A DNA stretch of 42,975 nt from Sphingomonas sp. IW22 (GTDB lineage Bacteria; Pseudomonadota; Alphaproteobacteria; Sphingomonadales; Sphingomonadaceae). Of this stretch, positions 33,983 through 42,975 are shown piece after piece. The DNA is taken from positions 1-42,975 of the forward strand of contig NZ_JBGGWB010000012.1 in NCBI RefSeq assembly GCF_041321155.1. The letters are read 5' to 3'. The first letter of the stretch is position 1, and the number at the start of each line of letters is the position of its first letter. The position numbers and the translations under genes were made by a program. The notes under the pieces were generated by a model, which did no database searches, had not been told where the DNA came from, and worked only from the letters and a program-made list of their open reading frames with translations.

Positions 33983-35782
33983 TCAGCGCCTGCCGAACAG
34001 CTTTTCGATATCGCTATGCGCCAGCTTCACCCAGGTCGGGCGGCCATGATTGCACTGGCCGGAATGAGGGGTAACCTCCATTTCCCGAAGCAACGCATTC
34101 ATCTCCGCAACCGACAGGACACGGCCCGCCCGCACTGATCCGTGACACGCCATGGTGGCGGCCACATGATCGAGGCGCTCCTTCAACGACAGTGCCTGAT
34201 CATGCGCAGCGAGTTCATCGGCCAGATCGCGAATCAGCCCCGCCACATCGCCTTGTCCCAACAGTGCAGGCGTCGCGCGTACCAGCATCGCCTGCGGGCC
34301 GAACCGCTCGACCTCCAACCCGAATTCGGCCAGTTCGGCGGCGCGCTCCTCCAGTCGGTCGCATGCGGGTTCGTCCAGTTCGACCACCTCGGGCAGCAAC
34401 AGCGCCTGCGACCTCACACTGCCCGCAGCAATGGCGCCGCGCATCCGCTCAAGCACAAGCCGTTCATGTGCAGCATGCTGGTCGACGATCACCAGCCCAT
34501 CCTCCGCCTCAGCAACGATATAGGTGCGGGCGACCTGTCCGCGCGCAACGCCGAGCGGATGCTGCACCGTGGCGGGCACCGGCATTGCCGCCGGCTCGGC
34601 GCGCGCGGCGGGCGGCGGCGACAGAAAGGTCGGCCGAACATCGCGGACGAGCCCGTCGCCCGCACCCGGCGTGATGGCCGGACCCCAGGCGAAATTCTGG
34701 GGCGCGGGGGCATATGCTGGCGCCATGGCGGGCTCCGCAGTCCAGTTCGTCATCGCACCGGCATCGGCGGCCTGCACCACCCGGTGACCCGCCTCATCCA
34801 GCGCACGCCGCAATCCGCTGACGATCAGCCCACGCACCAGCGCCGGATCACGAAAGCGCACTTCGGTCTTGGCCGGGTGGACGTTTACATCGACGTCGCT
34901 GGCCGGCACATCCAGAAACAGCGCCACAACGGCATGGCGATCGCGCGCCAGCATTTCGGCATAGGCGCCGCGCACCGCACCGACGAGCAGCTTGTCACGC
35001 ACCGGGCGACCGTTAACGAACAGATATTGATGGTCCGCCACGCCGCGATTGAACGTCGGCAGACCCGCAACCCCGCCTAGCACATGGCCTGCCCGCTCCA
35101 GATCCACCGCGACCGAATTGTCCGCCAGCGCCCGGTCGGTCAGTGCGGCCACCCGCTCCGGCCGCGTCTCATCGGGCTGGACGGACAGGATGCGGCGACC
35201 GTCATGCTCCAGCGTAAAGCCGATTTCGGGCCGCGCCATTGCCAGTCGCCGCACCACGTCCAGACAGGCTGCATATTCCGACCGCGCGCTGCGCAGGAAT
35301 TTGCGGCGCGCCGGTATCCTCTCGAACAAGCCATCCACGCGAACGCGTGTGCCGGGCGGAAGCGCCGCCGGCCCTTCCTCCACCAGCACGCCATTGTCGA
35401 CGACGCGGCGCCAGCCATCGGCCCCCCGCACCCGGCTTTCGAGAGTCAGGCGCGCGACACTGGCGATCGACGGCAACGCTTCGCCGCGAAAACCGAGCGT
35501 TGCGACGCCTTCGATTGCGCCCGAATCCCATAGCGATTCGGGCAATTTGGACGTTGCGTGGCGCTCCAGCGCCAAGGCCATGGCTTCGGCATCCATGCCG
35601 CAGCCGTCATCGACGACCTCGATCCCCTCGACCCCGCCCCCCGACAAACGCACCGAAATTCGGCAAGCATTTGCATCTATTGCATTTTCGACCAGTTCCT
35701 TCAACGCGGAGGCGGGGCGTTCGACAACTTCCCCGGCGGCAATGCGGTTGATCAGGTGTGACGGCAGGCGGCGTATTGACAT
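33983..35782 (-). CDS. mutL: DNA mismatch repair protein MutL
   Basis: 599 aa. The N-terminal GHKL ATPase domain has RIAAGEVVERPASALKELVE, DDGCGMDAE and TLGFRGEALPSI; the C-terminal dimerisation domain has the endonuclease metal motif DQHAAHERLVLERM plus ACHGSVRAG and CNHGRPTWV. So this MutL should nick DNA itself, unlike the E. coli protein. A Pro/Ala-rich linker of about 70 residues joins the domains. The open frame runs on upstream to 37009, but that part is the antisense of mreB; the ATG at 35782 begins MSIRRLPSHLINRIAAGEVV with GGAG upstream. It is divergent from mreB. Confidence 0.97.
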   Translation of the reverse strand: MSIRRLPSHLINRIAAGEVVERPASALKELVENAIDANACRISVRLSGGGVEGIEVVDDGCGMDAEAMALALERHATSKLPESLWDSGAIEGVATLGFRGEALPSIASVARLTLESRVRGADGWRRVVDNGVLVEEGPAALPPGTRVRVDGLFERIPARRKFLRSARSEYAACLDVVRRLAMARPEIGFTLEHDGRRILSVQPDETRPERVAALTDRALADNSVAVDLERAGHVLGGVAGLPTFNRGVADHQYLFVNGRPVRDKLLVGAVRGAYAEMLARDRHAVVALFLDVPASDVDVNVHPAKTEVRFRDPALVRGLIVSGLRRALDEAGHRVVQAADAGAMTNWTAEPAMAPAYAPAPQNFAWGPAITPGAGDGLVRDVRPTFLSPPPAARAEPAAMPVPATVQHPLGVARGQVARTYIVAEAEDGLVIVDQHAAHERLVLERMRGAIAAGSVRSQALLLPEVVELDEPACDRLEERAAELAEFGLEVERFGPQAMLVRATPALLGQGDVAGLIRDLADELAAHDQALSLKERLDHVAATMACHGSVRAGRVLSVAEMNALLREMEVTPHSGQCNHGRPTWVKLAHSDIEKLFGRR

Positions 35783-35878
35783 GACCCCGCTCCTAGCCCA
35801 AGCGGCAGCATCCCGCGACCCGCAACCGCCACCCCATATCCGGCGCTGGACTTCCAGCAGGCGGCGGGTTTCGGCTAG

Positions 35879-36976
<1,098 letters not shown>

Positions 36977-36992
36977 TAAGGGGGGCGGGCGG

Positions 36993-37874
36993 ATGGCGCC
37001 GCCACGCAAACGGCGTCCCGGCTTTTCCCGCCGGGCGCAGTTCGTGCTTTTCCTGGGTTATGTGTTCGCAACGCTGGGCGCGTTAGTGGGCGCGATCCTG
37101 CTTGTGCTGTCGATCCTGAACCCTCAGGCCTATATCGCAGCGCGCGGGATCTTGCGGGAAGTCACCACGCCCGTCTCCAGCGGCCTGCACTGGATCCGCC
37201 GCAGCATTGCGGACATTCCACCCGGCGTTGGTGGCTATTTCGGCGTGATGAGCGAAAACCGTCGCTTGAAGGCGCAGCGGATTGCCGAAGCCCGGCTGGT
37301 CGAGCAGGCGCGGCGACTGATCATCGAAAATATCCGGATGCGCCGCCTGCTTCAGTTGCGTGAACGTGAGGCGCAGACCGTGGTCGCGGCCCGGCTGGTC
37401 AATGCCAGCGGCAGCAGTACGCGGCGCTTTGCAACCCTGAACGCCGGCCTGTGGCAGGGGGTCCGCGCGGGCTATCCCGTGCGCGGGCCAGAGGGTCTGA
37501 TCGGCCGCGTGCTGGAGGTCAGCCCCAATACCGCCCGGGTCCTGCTGGCCATCGATCCCGAAAGCATCATCCCCGTTCGCCGGGTGCGCGATGGCATGCC
37601 TGCCATTGCTACCGGTCGCGGCGACGGGTTGATCGAGGTGCGCGTGGCGGGCATCGCCAACATGCCCTATCGCGCCGGCGACGTGTTCGTGACCTCTGGC
37701 GCGGGCGGTATTTATCCGCCGGGTATTCCGGTCGCGCGTGTGCGCCGCAACGCGCGCGACACTGCCGAAGCGCGTCCGCTGGCCAACCCCGACATGCTCG
37801 ATTTCGCGCTGGTCCAGCGCCCTTATCTGTTGCCGCCAGCACGGCCGGCCCCCCCGGCTGAGAACGGCGAGTGA
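36993..37874 (+). CDS. mreC: Rod shape-determining protein MreC
   Basis: 293 aa, inner membrane protein with one N-terminal helix (FVLFLGYVFATLGALVGAIL), a periplasmic coiled coil (about 75-130, MSENRRLKAQRIAEARLVEQ) and a beta domain (LINASGSSTRRF-like start, GLIGRVLEVSPNTARVLLAI). It activates the PBP2-RodA synthase. The C-terminus ends in a Pro-rich stretch. It lies 16 bases after mreB, and its stop overlaps the GTG of mreD. Confidence 0.95.
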   Translation: MAPPRKRRPGFSRRAQFVLFLGYVFATLGALVGAILLVLSILNPQAYIAARGILREVTTPVSSGLHWIRRSIADIPPGVGGYFGVMSENRRLKAQRIAEARLVEQARRLIIENIRMRRLLQLREREAQTVVAARLVNASGSSTRRFATLNAGLWQGVRAGYPVRGPEGLIGRVLEVSPNTARVLLAIDPESIIPVRRVRDGMPAIATGRGDGLIEVRVAGIANMPYRAGDVFVTSGAGGIYPPGIPVARVRRNARDTAEARPLANPDMLDFALVQRPYLLPPARPAPPAENGE

Positions 37875-38380
37875 GCGAGCCGCTGCGCTCCGCCTTTGCC
37901 GAGCCGGAGCCGCCGCGGCGCTCCCGCCGGATTGCACCGATCACCGTGGTGATCGGGTCGCTCATCACGCTGGCGCCGATGATCGCGACGGTGCCGTGGC
38001 TGCCACCGTTCGGCCTGATGATGCTGCTGGGCTGGCGCTTGCTGCGGGCCGATGTGCTTCGCGTCTGGGCCGCTGCGCCCCTGGGTCTGTTCGACGATCT
38101 GGTCAGCGGACAGCCCATCGGGAGTTCGATGCTGCTCTGGGGGGTGTCATATATCGCCATCGACGTGCTAGATACGCGGCTGGTGTCGCGTGATTTCTGG
38201 CAGGACTGGCTTTTGGCCGGCGGAGCAATCGGGTTTTGCCTGATTGCGGGTCGATTTATCGCGTCTCCCATCGGCGCGCATGTGGAAACCGTCCTGTTGC
38301 TTCAGATCACGCTTTCGATTGCTCTCTATCCGCTGATCGCACGGCTGTGCGCGGCGTTGGACCTTAAGGGGCGGCCATGA
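37871..38380 (+). CDS. mreD: Rod shape-determining protein MreD
   Basis: 169 aa, polytopic inner membrane protein with about five hydrophobic segments (for example ITVVIGSLITLAPMIATVPW and ALYPLIARLCAAL) and little sequence conservation, identified mainly by place between mreC and mrdA. The motif GLFDDLVSGQPIGSSMLLWG is family-like. It starts with GTG overlapping the mreC stop (GTGA), and its stop overlaps the mrdA start by 4 bases. Confidence 0.9.
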   Translation: MSEPLRSAFAEPEPPRRSRRIAPITVVIGSLITLAPMIATVPWLPPFGLMMLLGWRLLRADVLRVWAAAPLGLFDDLVSGQPIGSSMLLWGVSYIAIDVLDTRLVSRDFWQDWLLAGGAIGFCLIAGRFIASPIGAHVETVLLLQITLSIALYPLIARLCAALDLKGRP

Positions 38381-40350
38381 GCGGCCCCCAACGGTCGGTG
38401 ACCGAGGCGGCACAGACCTTCACCTTTTCGCGCCGCGCCACAATGATCGGGTTGGCGCAAGCGGGTATTGGCACCATGCTGGCCGGGCGGATGGCGTGGC
38501 TGGCTGTCGCCGAAAACGAACGCTATCGGCTGCTGGCCGAAAGCAATCGGGTCAACCTGACGCTCATTCCACCCCGGCGCGGCTGGCTGGTCGACCGCTA
38601 TGGGCACGCCATTGCCAACAATCGCACGGACTTTCGCATCGACCTTATCCCCGAGCGGATCGAGGACGAAGCGCGCGTGGTGGCGGATCTGGCCCGACTA
38701 CTGAAGCTCAACCCCAATGAAGTTGAGCGCGTCTTGAAGGATTTGAAGGACGCGCGCGGCCTGCAACCTGTGCCCGTTGCAGAAAACCTTGATTGGGAGC
38801 GTTACGCCGCCGTAGTCGTTCGCCAGCCCGAACTGCCGGGCGTCGCGCCGACTCAGGGGTATGCCCGCAACTACCCTGCCGGAGCAGCCGTCGCGCATCT
38901 GATCGGCTATGTCGGCGCCGCGACTGCCGAGCAATACAAGGAAACGAAAGACCCGCTTTATCTCGCACCCGGTTTCAAACTAGGCAAGGATGGGCTTGAA
39001 AAGGCGCTGGAAAAGTCGCTTCGCGGCATTCCTGGCGCCAAGCGTGTCGAGGTGACTGCGCGCGGTCGCCCCGTTCGGGATCTGGAAACACGCCGCGACG
39101 TGCCCGGCGGCACGATCAAGCTGACCATCGACGCCGGGTTACAGGAATATGCCGCCCGGCGGCTGGGCGATGAATCCGGCTCGGCCGTCGTAATCGACGT
39201 TCACGATGGCTCGATCCTGGCAATGGCGTCGATGCCTGCCTTCGATCCGAACAGCTTCTCCGACGGCATCAGCCAGCTTGAATGGGACATGCTGAGCGGG
39301 GACGATCACCTGCCCTTGATGAACAAGGTGCTTCAGGGCCTGTATCCCCCCGGATCGACGTTCAAGCCGGCCACGGCGCTGGCAGCGCTTCGTGCGGGTG
39401 TCGATCCGGATCGGACGGTGCATTGCCCCGGCGGCTATCAGCTGGGCAACCGCTTCTTCCGCTGTCTGGGCCGCCACGGATCGGTCAACCTGCACCGCGC
39501 GATTGCCAAGAGCTGCAACACCTATTTCTACACCATGGGCCGCGAGGTTGGCATGGACGCCGTGGCCGAGGCCGCCCGCCAGCTGGGCCTCGGTGCCGAA
39601 TATCCGCTTCCCTTCCCCTCGCAGCGTTATGGCACCGTGCCAGATCCCGCGTGGAAGCTGCGGAAATATGACCAGAAATGGACTCCGGCGGATACGCTGA
39701 ACGCGTCCATCGGCCAGGGCTATATTCTGGCCAGCCCGTTGCAGTTGGCGGTACAGGCTTCGCGGATCGCGTCCGGGCGGGCACTGATGCCTCGTATCCT
39801 TGCGGACACGCCGATCGTCGCGCCGTCGCTGGATGTGACGCCAGAGCGGATGGCGCTGATCCGGTCCGGCATGGATGAAGTGGTGAATGGCGCGGGTACC
39901 GCGGTACGCAGCCGTTTGCGGCTGGATGGCATCCGCATGGGCGGCAAGACCGGTACCGCGCAGGTGCGCCGTATCGCCGGCGGTGCGCGCGGCGGCATGA
40001 ACGTGCCCTGGAAATATCGCGACCATGGCCTGTTCATCGGCTTTGCGCCGGTGGACGCACCGCGTTACGCCGTTGCTGTCGTGATCGAACACGGTATGTC
40101 CGGATCGGGTGCCGCAGCCCCGGTCGCTCGCGATCTGCTCACCTATCTTTTCGATCGCAAACAGGCGCTGGAAACGCTGGAAGCGTTCGAGAAGCAATGG
40201 GGCGGCGACCTCACCACGCGAATGGCGGCCAAGGCCGAAGCGTACCGCATCGTGCGACAGGCACCGATCCCTATTGCCACCCCCTCCCCCCAGCCGGAGC
40301 CATCGCCGCCCGGGCCAGCTGCGACACCTTCGCCAAGGCCACCGGAATGA
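38377..40350 (+). CDS. mrdA: Penicillin-binding protein 2 (peptidoglycan transpeptidase)
   Basis: 657 aa, class B transpeptidase of the elongation machinery. One N-terminal membrane helix (about 22-42), a pedestal domain (about 60-240), and the transpeptidase domain with the active Ser327 in PPGSTFKPATA, SCN at 379-381 and KTG in GGKTGTAQ. The C-terminus has a disordered Pro/Ser-rich tail (PIPIATPSPQPEPSPPG). The start overlaps mreD and the stop overlaps rodA, each by 4 bases, coupling it to its glycosyltransferase partner. Confidence 0.97.
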   Translation: MSGPQRSVTEAAQTFTFSRRATMIGLAQAGIGTMLAGRMAWLAVAENERYRLLAESNRVNLTLIPPRRGWLVDRYGHAIANNRTDFRIDLIPERIEDEARVVADLARLLKLNPNEVERVLKDLKDARGLQPVPVAENLDWERYAAVVVRQPELPGVAPTQGYARNYPAGAAVAHLIGYVGAATAEQYKETKDPLYLAPGFKLGKDGLEKALEKSLRGIPGAKRVEVTARGRPVRDLETRRDVPGGTIKLTIDAGLQEYAARRLGDESGSAVVIDVHDGSILAMASMPAFDPNSFSDGISQLEWDMLSGDDHLPLMNKVLQGLYPPGSTFKPATALAALRAGVDPDRTVHCPGGYQLGNRFFRCLGRHGSVNLHRAIAKSCNTYFYTMGREVGMDAVAEAARQLGLGAEYPLPFPSQRYGTVPDPAWKLRKYDQKWTPADTLNASIGQGYILASPLQLAVQASRIASGRALMPRILADTPIVAPSLDVTPERMALIRSGMDEVVNGAGTAVRSRLRLDGIRMGGKTGTAQVRRIAGGARGGMNVPWKYRDHGLFIGFAPVDAPRYAVAVVIEHGMSGSGAAAPVARDLLTYLFDRKQALETLEAFEKQWGGDLTTRMAAKAEAYRIVRQAPIPIATPSPQPEPSPPGPAATPSPRPPE

Positions 40351-41471
40351 GGCTGTCCGAACTGGTCCCCGCGCCGATCGCGCAGCTGCCCTGGCATGTG
40401 TTGTTGCTGATCCTGGCGATTGGCGGGTTCGGGACGGTCGTCCTGTTCTCGGCGGCCGGCGGCAGCTTTACGCCATGGGCATGGTCACAGGGACTGCGGC
40501 TCGCGGTTTTCATGGGCATGGCGGTCGTACTCTCATGGATTCCGGGACGTTTCTGGGAGACGATCGCCCTGCCCGGCTATGCCATCACGCTGGTCGCACT
40601 GATCGCGGTCGAATTGCTGGGCGCGGTCGGCGGCGGCAGCCAGCGATGGCTGGATTTCGGGTTCATCCGCATCCAACCCTCCGAATTCATGAAACTGTTC
40701 ATGGTGCTGGCCGCGGCACGTCTTTACGCGCTGCTTCCACCCAGTCAGGTGCGGCGCCTGAACGGCATCTGGCCGCCGGCACTGTTGATCGCCATGCCGG
40801 CGGGGCTGGTGATGCTGCAACCGGATCTCGGCACCGCGCTGATGATAACCGCCGGCGGGCTGACGGTGATGTTTCTGGCCGGAGTGCCGCTTCGGCTGTT
40901 TATCGGCGGGGCGCTGGGCCTTGCCCTGCTGATCCCGATCGCGGTCAATTATCTGCTGCATGAATATCAGCGCAATCGCGTGCTGATCTTCCTGAATCCC
41001 GAAAGCGATCCGCTGGGGACCGGTTATCACATCAGCCAGTCCAAGATTGCGATTGGATCGGGGGGCTTGTTCGGGAAGGGCTTCCTGCAGGGAACGCAAA
41101 GCCATCTCGACTATCTGCCCGAAGGACATACCGACTTCGTATTCGCGACCATGGCAGAGGAATGGGGGCTGGCCGGCGGCGTGTTGCTGATCCTGGCCTT
41201 CATGCTGCTGATACGGTGGGGCATGAACGTCGCCCATCGCGGTCGCACACGCTTTGCGCGGCTGGCGGCGGCTGGGCTGGCGACGACGATCTTCTTTTAT
41301 GTCGCCATCAACCTGATGATGGTGATGGGTCTGGCGCCTGTGGTCGGCATTCCCCTGCCCCTCGTCAGCTTTGGCGGGTCGGCGCAGATGACGGTGCTGA
41401 TCTGCGTCGGCATCCTGATGTCGCTGAACCGCGCAACAATGCCACGCCCCGGTTTTCGTCGTCTGATCTGA
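40347..41471 (+). CDS. rodA: Peptidoglycan glycosyltransferase RodA
   Basis: 374 aa, polytopic SEDS-family enzyme that polymerises lipid II together with PBP2. About ten hydrophobic segments with SEDS motifs: GGGSQRWLDFGFIRIQPSEF, LQPDLGTALM with the catalytic Asp, SQSKIAIGSGGLFGKGFLQG, EEWGLAGG and PLPLVSFGGSAQM. The ATG at 40347 overlaps the mrdA stop (ATGA); the open frame extends to 40197, but only as the shadow of mrdA. It is the last gene of the shape operon. The following 113 bases before the tRNA hold a short GGGG/CCCC hairpin but no clear terminator. Confidence 0.97.
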   Translation: MRLSELVPAPIAQLPWHVLLLILAIGGFGTVVLFSAAGGSFTPWAWSQGLRLAVFMGMAVVLSWIPGRFWETIALPGYAITLVALIAVELLGAVGGGSQRWLDFGFIRIQPSEFMKLFMVLAAARLYALLPPSQVRRLNGIWPPALLIAMPAGLVMLQPDLGTALMITAGGLTVMFLAGVPLRLFIGGALGLALLIPIAVNYLLHEYQRNRVLIFLNPESDPLGTGYHISQSKIAIGSGGLFGKGFLQGTQSHLDYLPEGHTDFVFATMAEEWGLAGGVLLILAFMLLIRWGMNVAHRGRTRFARLAAAGLATTIFFYVAINLMMVMGLAPVVGIPLPLVSFGGSAQMTVLICVGILMSLNRATMPRPGFRRLI

Positions 41472-41523
41472 ACTTTTTTGAAAAAGGGGGTTGCCGCCCC
41501 ATGAGTCGGGTGTTAGTGGCGCG

Positions 41524-41555
41524 CCTCCCGACGCGGGAACCTCCCGACGCGGGAA
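41524..41555. repeat. Tandem 16-bp repeat upstream of tRNA-Lys
   Basis: CCTCCCGACGCGGGAA occurs twice in a row with no spacer (41524-41539 and 41540-41555). Each copy contains the inverted repeat TCCCG-ACG-CGGGA and could form a small hairpin. It lies 29 bases upstream of the tRNA gene, in the position of a promoter or operator, but no function is known to me. Confidence 0.7.
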
Positions 41556-41584
41556 GCAGTCGAAAGACGCTCCTGAAACGGTGT

Positions 41585-41660
<76 letters not shown>

Positions 41661-41965
41661 CCTTCACCAGTAAATTCAGTCACTTACAACACTGCCTTCA
41701 GCGGGCCCAGTGGCGTCAATTGCGCTAGGTAGCTATCTAGGTAGCACGCCCTTTACCAACCGATTATCCCCCATCGATTTAGTTCTGGGTGGACTACCGG
41801 GAATATTTGGAGAGGTGTCGTATTTCCCGGACGGACCAACCTGCGGTCGAACCGTAGCCGGAAAGCGGCTCCTCTCGGTTTCGTTGCGGCGATGAGCAAC
41901 GTTACTGCCATTATGAATTCGGCCACTGAACAGCCGATCCAGAAGATCACCTTTGAGCGCATGCC
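41661..41965. other. Unassigned spacer between tRNA-Lys and an insertion sequence
   Basis: About 305 bases of visibly lower GC than the neighbouring genes and without a recognised gene. A short plus-strand frame from the ATG at 41892 (MSNVTAIMNSATEQPIQKIT) runs into the insertion sequence and may be a remnant. A minus-strand frame from the ATG at 41962 (MRSKVIFWIGCSVAEFIMAV) could encode a small membrane protein whose upstream region was displaced by the insertion sequence. I cannot support either as a gene. I see no clear copy of the tRNA 3' end that would mark an attachment site. Confidence 0.5.
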
Positions 41966-42028
41966 TGAGCTGCCCCCTTCTGAGTGGTCCATCGACTATG
42001 ACAGTCTGGATCAAGGAAGGGACGACGA

Positions 42029-42307
42029 ATGCCTGCCAAGAAGCACAAGCCCGAGGAGATCATCGGCAAGCTGCGTGAGGTTGAGATCATGCTGGGCCAG
42101 GGCGGAACGACTGCCGAGGCATGCCGGCGCATCGCAGTCAGCGAGCAGACCTATTACCGCTGGCGCAAGGAATATGGCGGCCTAAAGACAGATCAGGCCC
42201 GGCGGATGAAGGATCTGGAGAAAGAGAACCTTCGGCTGCGTCGCGCGATCTCGGACCTGACATTGGACAAGCTGATCCTGCAGGAGGCGGCAAAGGGAAA
42301 CTTCTGA
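42029..42307 (+). CDS. IS3-family transposase OrfA
   Basis: 92 aa, DNA-binding subunit with the helix-turn-helix TAEACRRIAVSEQTYYRWRK (about 29-48) followed by a leucine-zipper helix (RRMKDLEKENLRLRRAISDL). It binds the terminal repeats. Full length for the IS407 group. Its last codons contain the GGGAAAC slippery site that leads into OrfB. Confidence 0.9.
   Translation: MPAKKHKPEEIIGKLREVEIMLGQGGTTAEACRRIAVSEQTYYRWRKEYGGLKTDQARRMKDLEKENLRLRRAISDLTLDKLILQEAAKGNF
42295..42301 (+). promoter_or_regulatory. Candidate -1 ribosomal frameshift site
   Basis: The heptamer G GGA AAC is in the correct phase (zero-frame codons AAG GGA AAC) two codons before the OrfA stop, and a -1 slip joins exactly the OrfB frame (LLSPARRRRC). 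IS3 elements usually use A-rich heptamers such as AAAAAAG; GGGAAAC is also a valid X-XXY-YYZ type. Use in the cell is inferred from phase and position. Confidence 0.6.
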
Positions 42308-42942
42308 GCCCCGCACGGCGCCGGCGGTGCATCGACCAGGTGCGGGCGGTGCTGGATGTGTCCGAGCGGCGGGTATGCCGCGTGCTCGGCCAGCATCGGT
42401 CGACACAGCGGAAAATGCCGTGTGGGGCAGATGACGAGGAGGCGCTGACGGACGACATCGTCGCGCTGGCCAGGCAGTACGGGCGCTACGGCTATCGCCG
42501 GGTGACGGCATTGCTGCATGCGGCCGGCTGGTCGGTGAACCACAAACGGGTGGAACGGATCTGGCGACGCGAGGGGCTGAAGGTGCCCCAGCGTCAGCCA
42601 AAACGCGGTCGGCTGTGGTTGAACGATGGCTCGTGTATTCGGCTGCGACCGGAGTATCCTGGGCATGTCTGGGCGTATGACTTTGTGGAGGCGAGGACGC
42701 ACGACGGGCGTAAGTTCCGCATCCTCACGATCATCGACGAGGCCAGCCGCGAGTGCCTGGCGCTGGTGGTCGCCCGCCAGCTCCGCCACGAAGATGTGCT
42801 GGCGGCCCTGGCCGAGCTGTTCATTGACCGGGGCCCACCTGCACATATCAGATCGGACAACGTCCTATGTCGGGAAGCAGCGGCGGGTTTTGGCCAGCAG
42901 ATATCCATGCGCCGACAACCATCGGCGCGGCATGCAATCTGA
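42301..42942 (+). pseudogene. IS3-family transposase OrfB, interrupted in the catalytic domain
   Basis: The frame entered by the -1 shift encodes the integrase-like catalytic part: a HTH_21 segment (YGRYGYRRVTALLHAAGWSV, NHKRVERIWRREGL), then the DDE domain with the first Asp in HVWAYDFVEA and the second in HIRSDN. Family members continue GPEF and reach the catalytic Glu about 35 residues later. Here the sequence after Asn (from 42862) reads VLCREAAAGFGQQISM to a stop at 42943 and has no likeness to the family. So the third catalytic residue is missing and this copy should be inactive. Confidence 0.8.
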
Positions 42943-42975
42943 GCCAGATGGCTCCCACCGTCAACGGGATCGCTC
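42862..42975. other. Unidentified sequence joined to the broken transposase
   Basis: The 114 bases after the junction belong to another sequence. One plus-strand frame (SYVGKQRRVLASRYPCADNH from about 42864) and one minus-strand frame (AIPLTVGAIWLRLHAAPMVV) stay open to the window edge. I recognise neither. It could be the end of another mobile element inserted in the transposase or the far side of a deletion or inversion. Confidence 0.4.

Larger units (their letters stand above)
41966..42861 (+). mobile_element. IS3-family (IS407-type) insertion sequence, left part
   Basis: The left terminal repeat appears to start at 41966 with TGAGCTGCCCCCTTCTGAGT, which has the TG end and the CTGCCCCC core usual for IS407-type elements. 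Two overlapping frames follow, OrfA and OrfB, in the 0/-1 arrangement of the family. The element should be about 1.2 kb long, but the transposase sequence departs from the family at about 42862, after IRSDN, so the right third and right repeat are absent or displaced. The target duplication cannot be checked. Confidence 0.8.

Noticed and set aside
41753..41992. 79-residue minus-strand frame next to the insertion sequence
   Set aside because: It starts inside the left end of the insertion sequence; one hydrophobic stretch alone is not enough to call a gene.

Overview
The window reads as chromosomal DNA of an alphaproteobacterium of the order Sphingomonadales (Sphingomonas or a close relative). 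The evidence is the high GC, the protein sequences, L31 without zinc-binding cysteines, and the run rpsB-tsf-pyrH-frr-uppS-cdsA-dxr-rseP-bamA-skp-fabZ, which lacks the lpxD/lpxA/lpxB genes that usually sit in it. That absence fits an outer membrane built on glycosphingolipid instead of lipopolysaccharide. Most of the window is housekeeping. The accessory parts are the first 10 kb and the last 1.4 kb.

Region 1 (1-10000). After 443 bases with no convincing gene comes a minus-strand operon for a three-part envelope transport system: an ABC exporter half-transporter, a HlyD-type adaptor and a TolC-type outer membrane channel. A LysR-type regulator lies just upstream in the same direction. The ABC protein has a clear exporter membrane domain, but its nucleotide-binding domain has lost the Walker A lysine, the signature motif, both Walker B acids and the H-loop histidine. 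This is the most unusual feature of the window. Next come an NmrA-like NAD(P)-binding protein, two tandem Crp/Fnr paralogues, a plus-strand pair made of a small protein translationally coupled to a sensor-less HisKA_2-type histidine kinase, and a small predicted exported protein.

Region 2 (10060-25670). This holds rpmE with its terminator, then the long minus-strand translation and envelope cluster running from rpsB to fabZ. Many of its genes overlap by 1-4 bases. Then come pssA and psd (phosphatidylethanolamine synthesis), icd on the plus strand with a strong terminator, and a TSUP permease.

Region 3 (25660-33430). mltG, fabF, acpP, fabG and fabD form the fatty-acid synthesis and cell-wall cluster, split by a plus-strand GT87-type membrane glycosyltransferase gene between fabG and acpP. 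Then come an RcnB-like exported protein and the rpsF-rpsR-rplI ribosomal operon, which has a leader hairpin and a terminator.

Region 4 (33430-41480). A DUF962/Mpo1-like membrane protein and mutL are on the minus strand. Divergent from mutL is the complete rod-shape operon mreB-mreC-mreD-mrdA-rodA.

Region 5 (41480-42975). tRNA-Lys(CTT) is followed by about 300 bases of unassigned, lower-GC sequence and the left end of an IS3-family (IS407-type) insertion sequence. Its two reading frames are joined by a GGGAAAC slippery site. The transposase frame departs from the family pattern inside the catalytic domain, after the second aspartate, so the copy is broken or rearranged at the right edge of the window.
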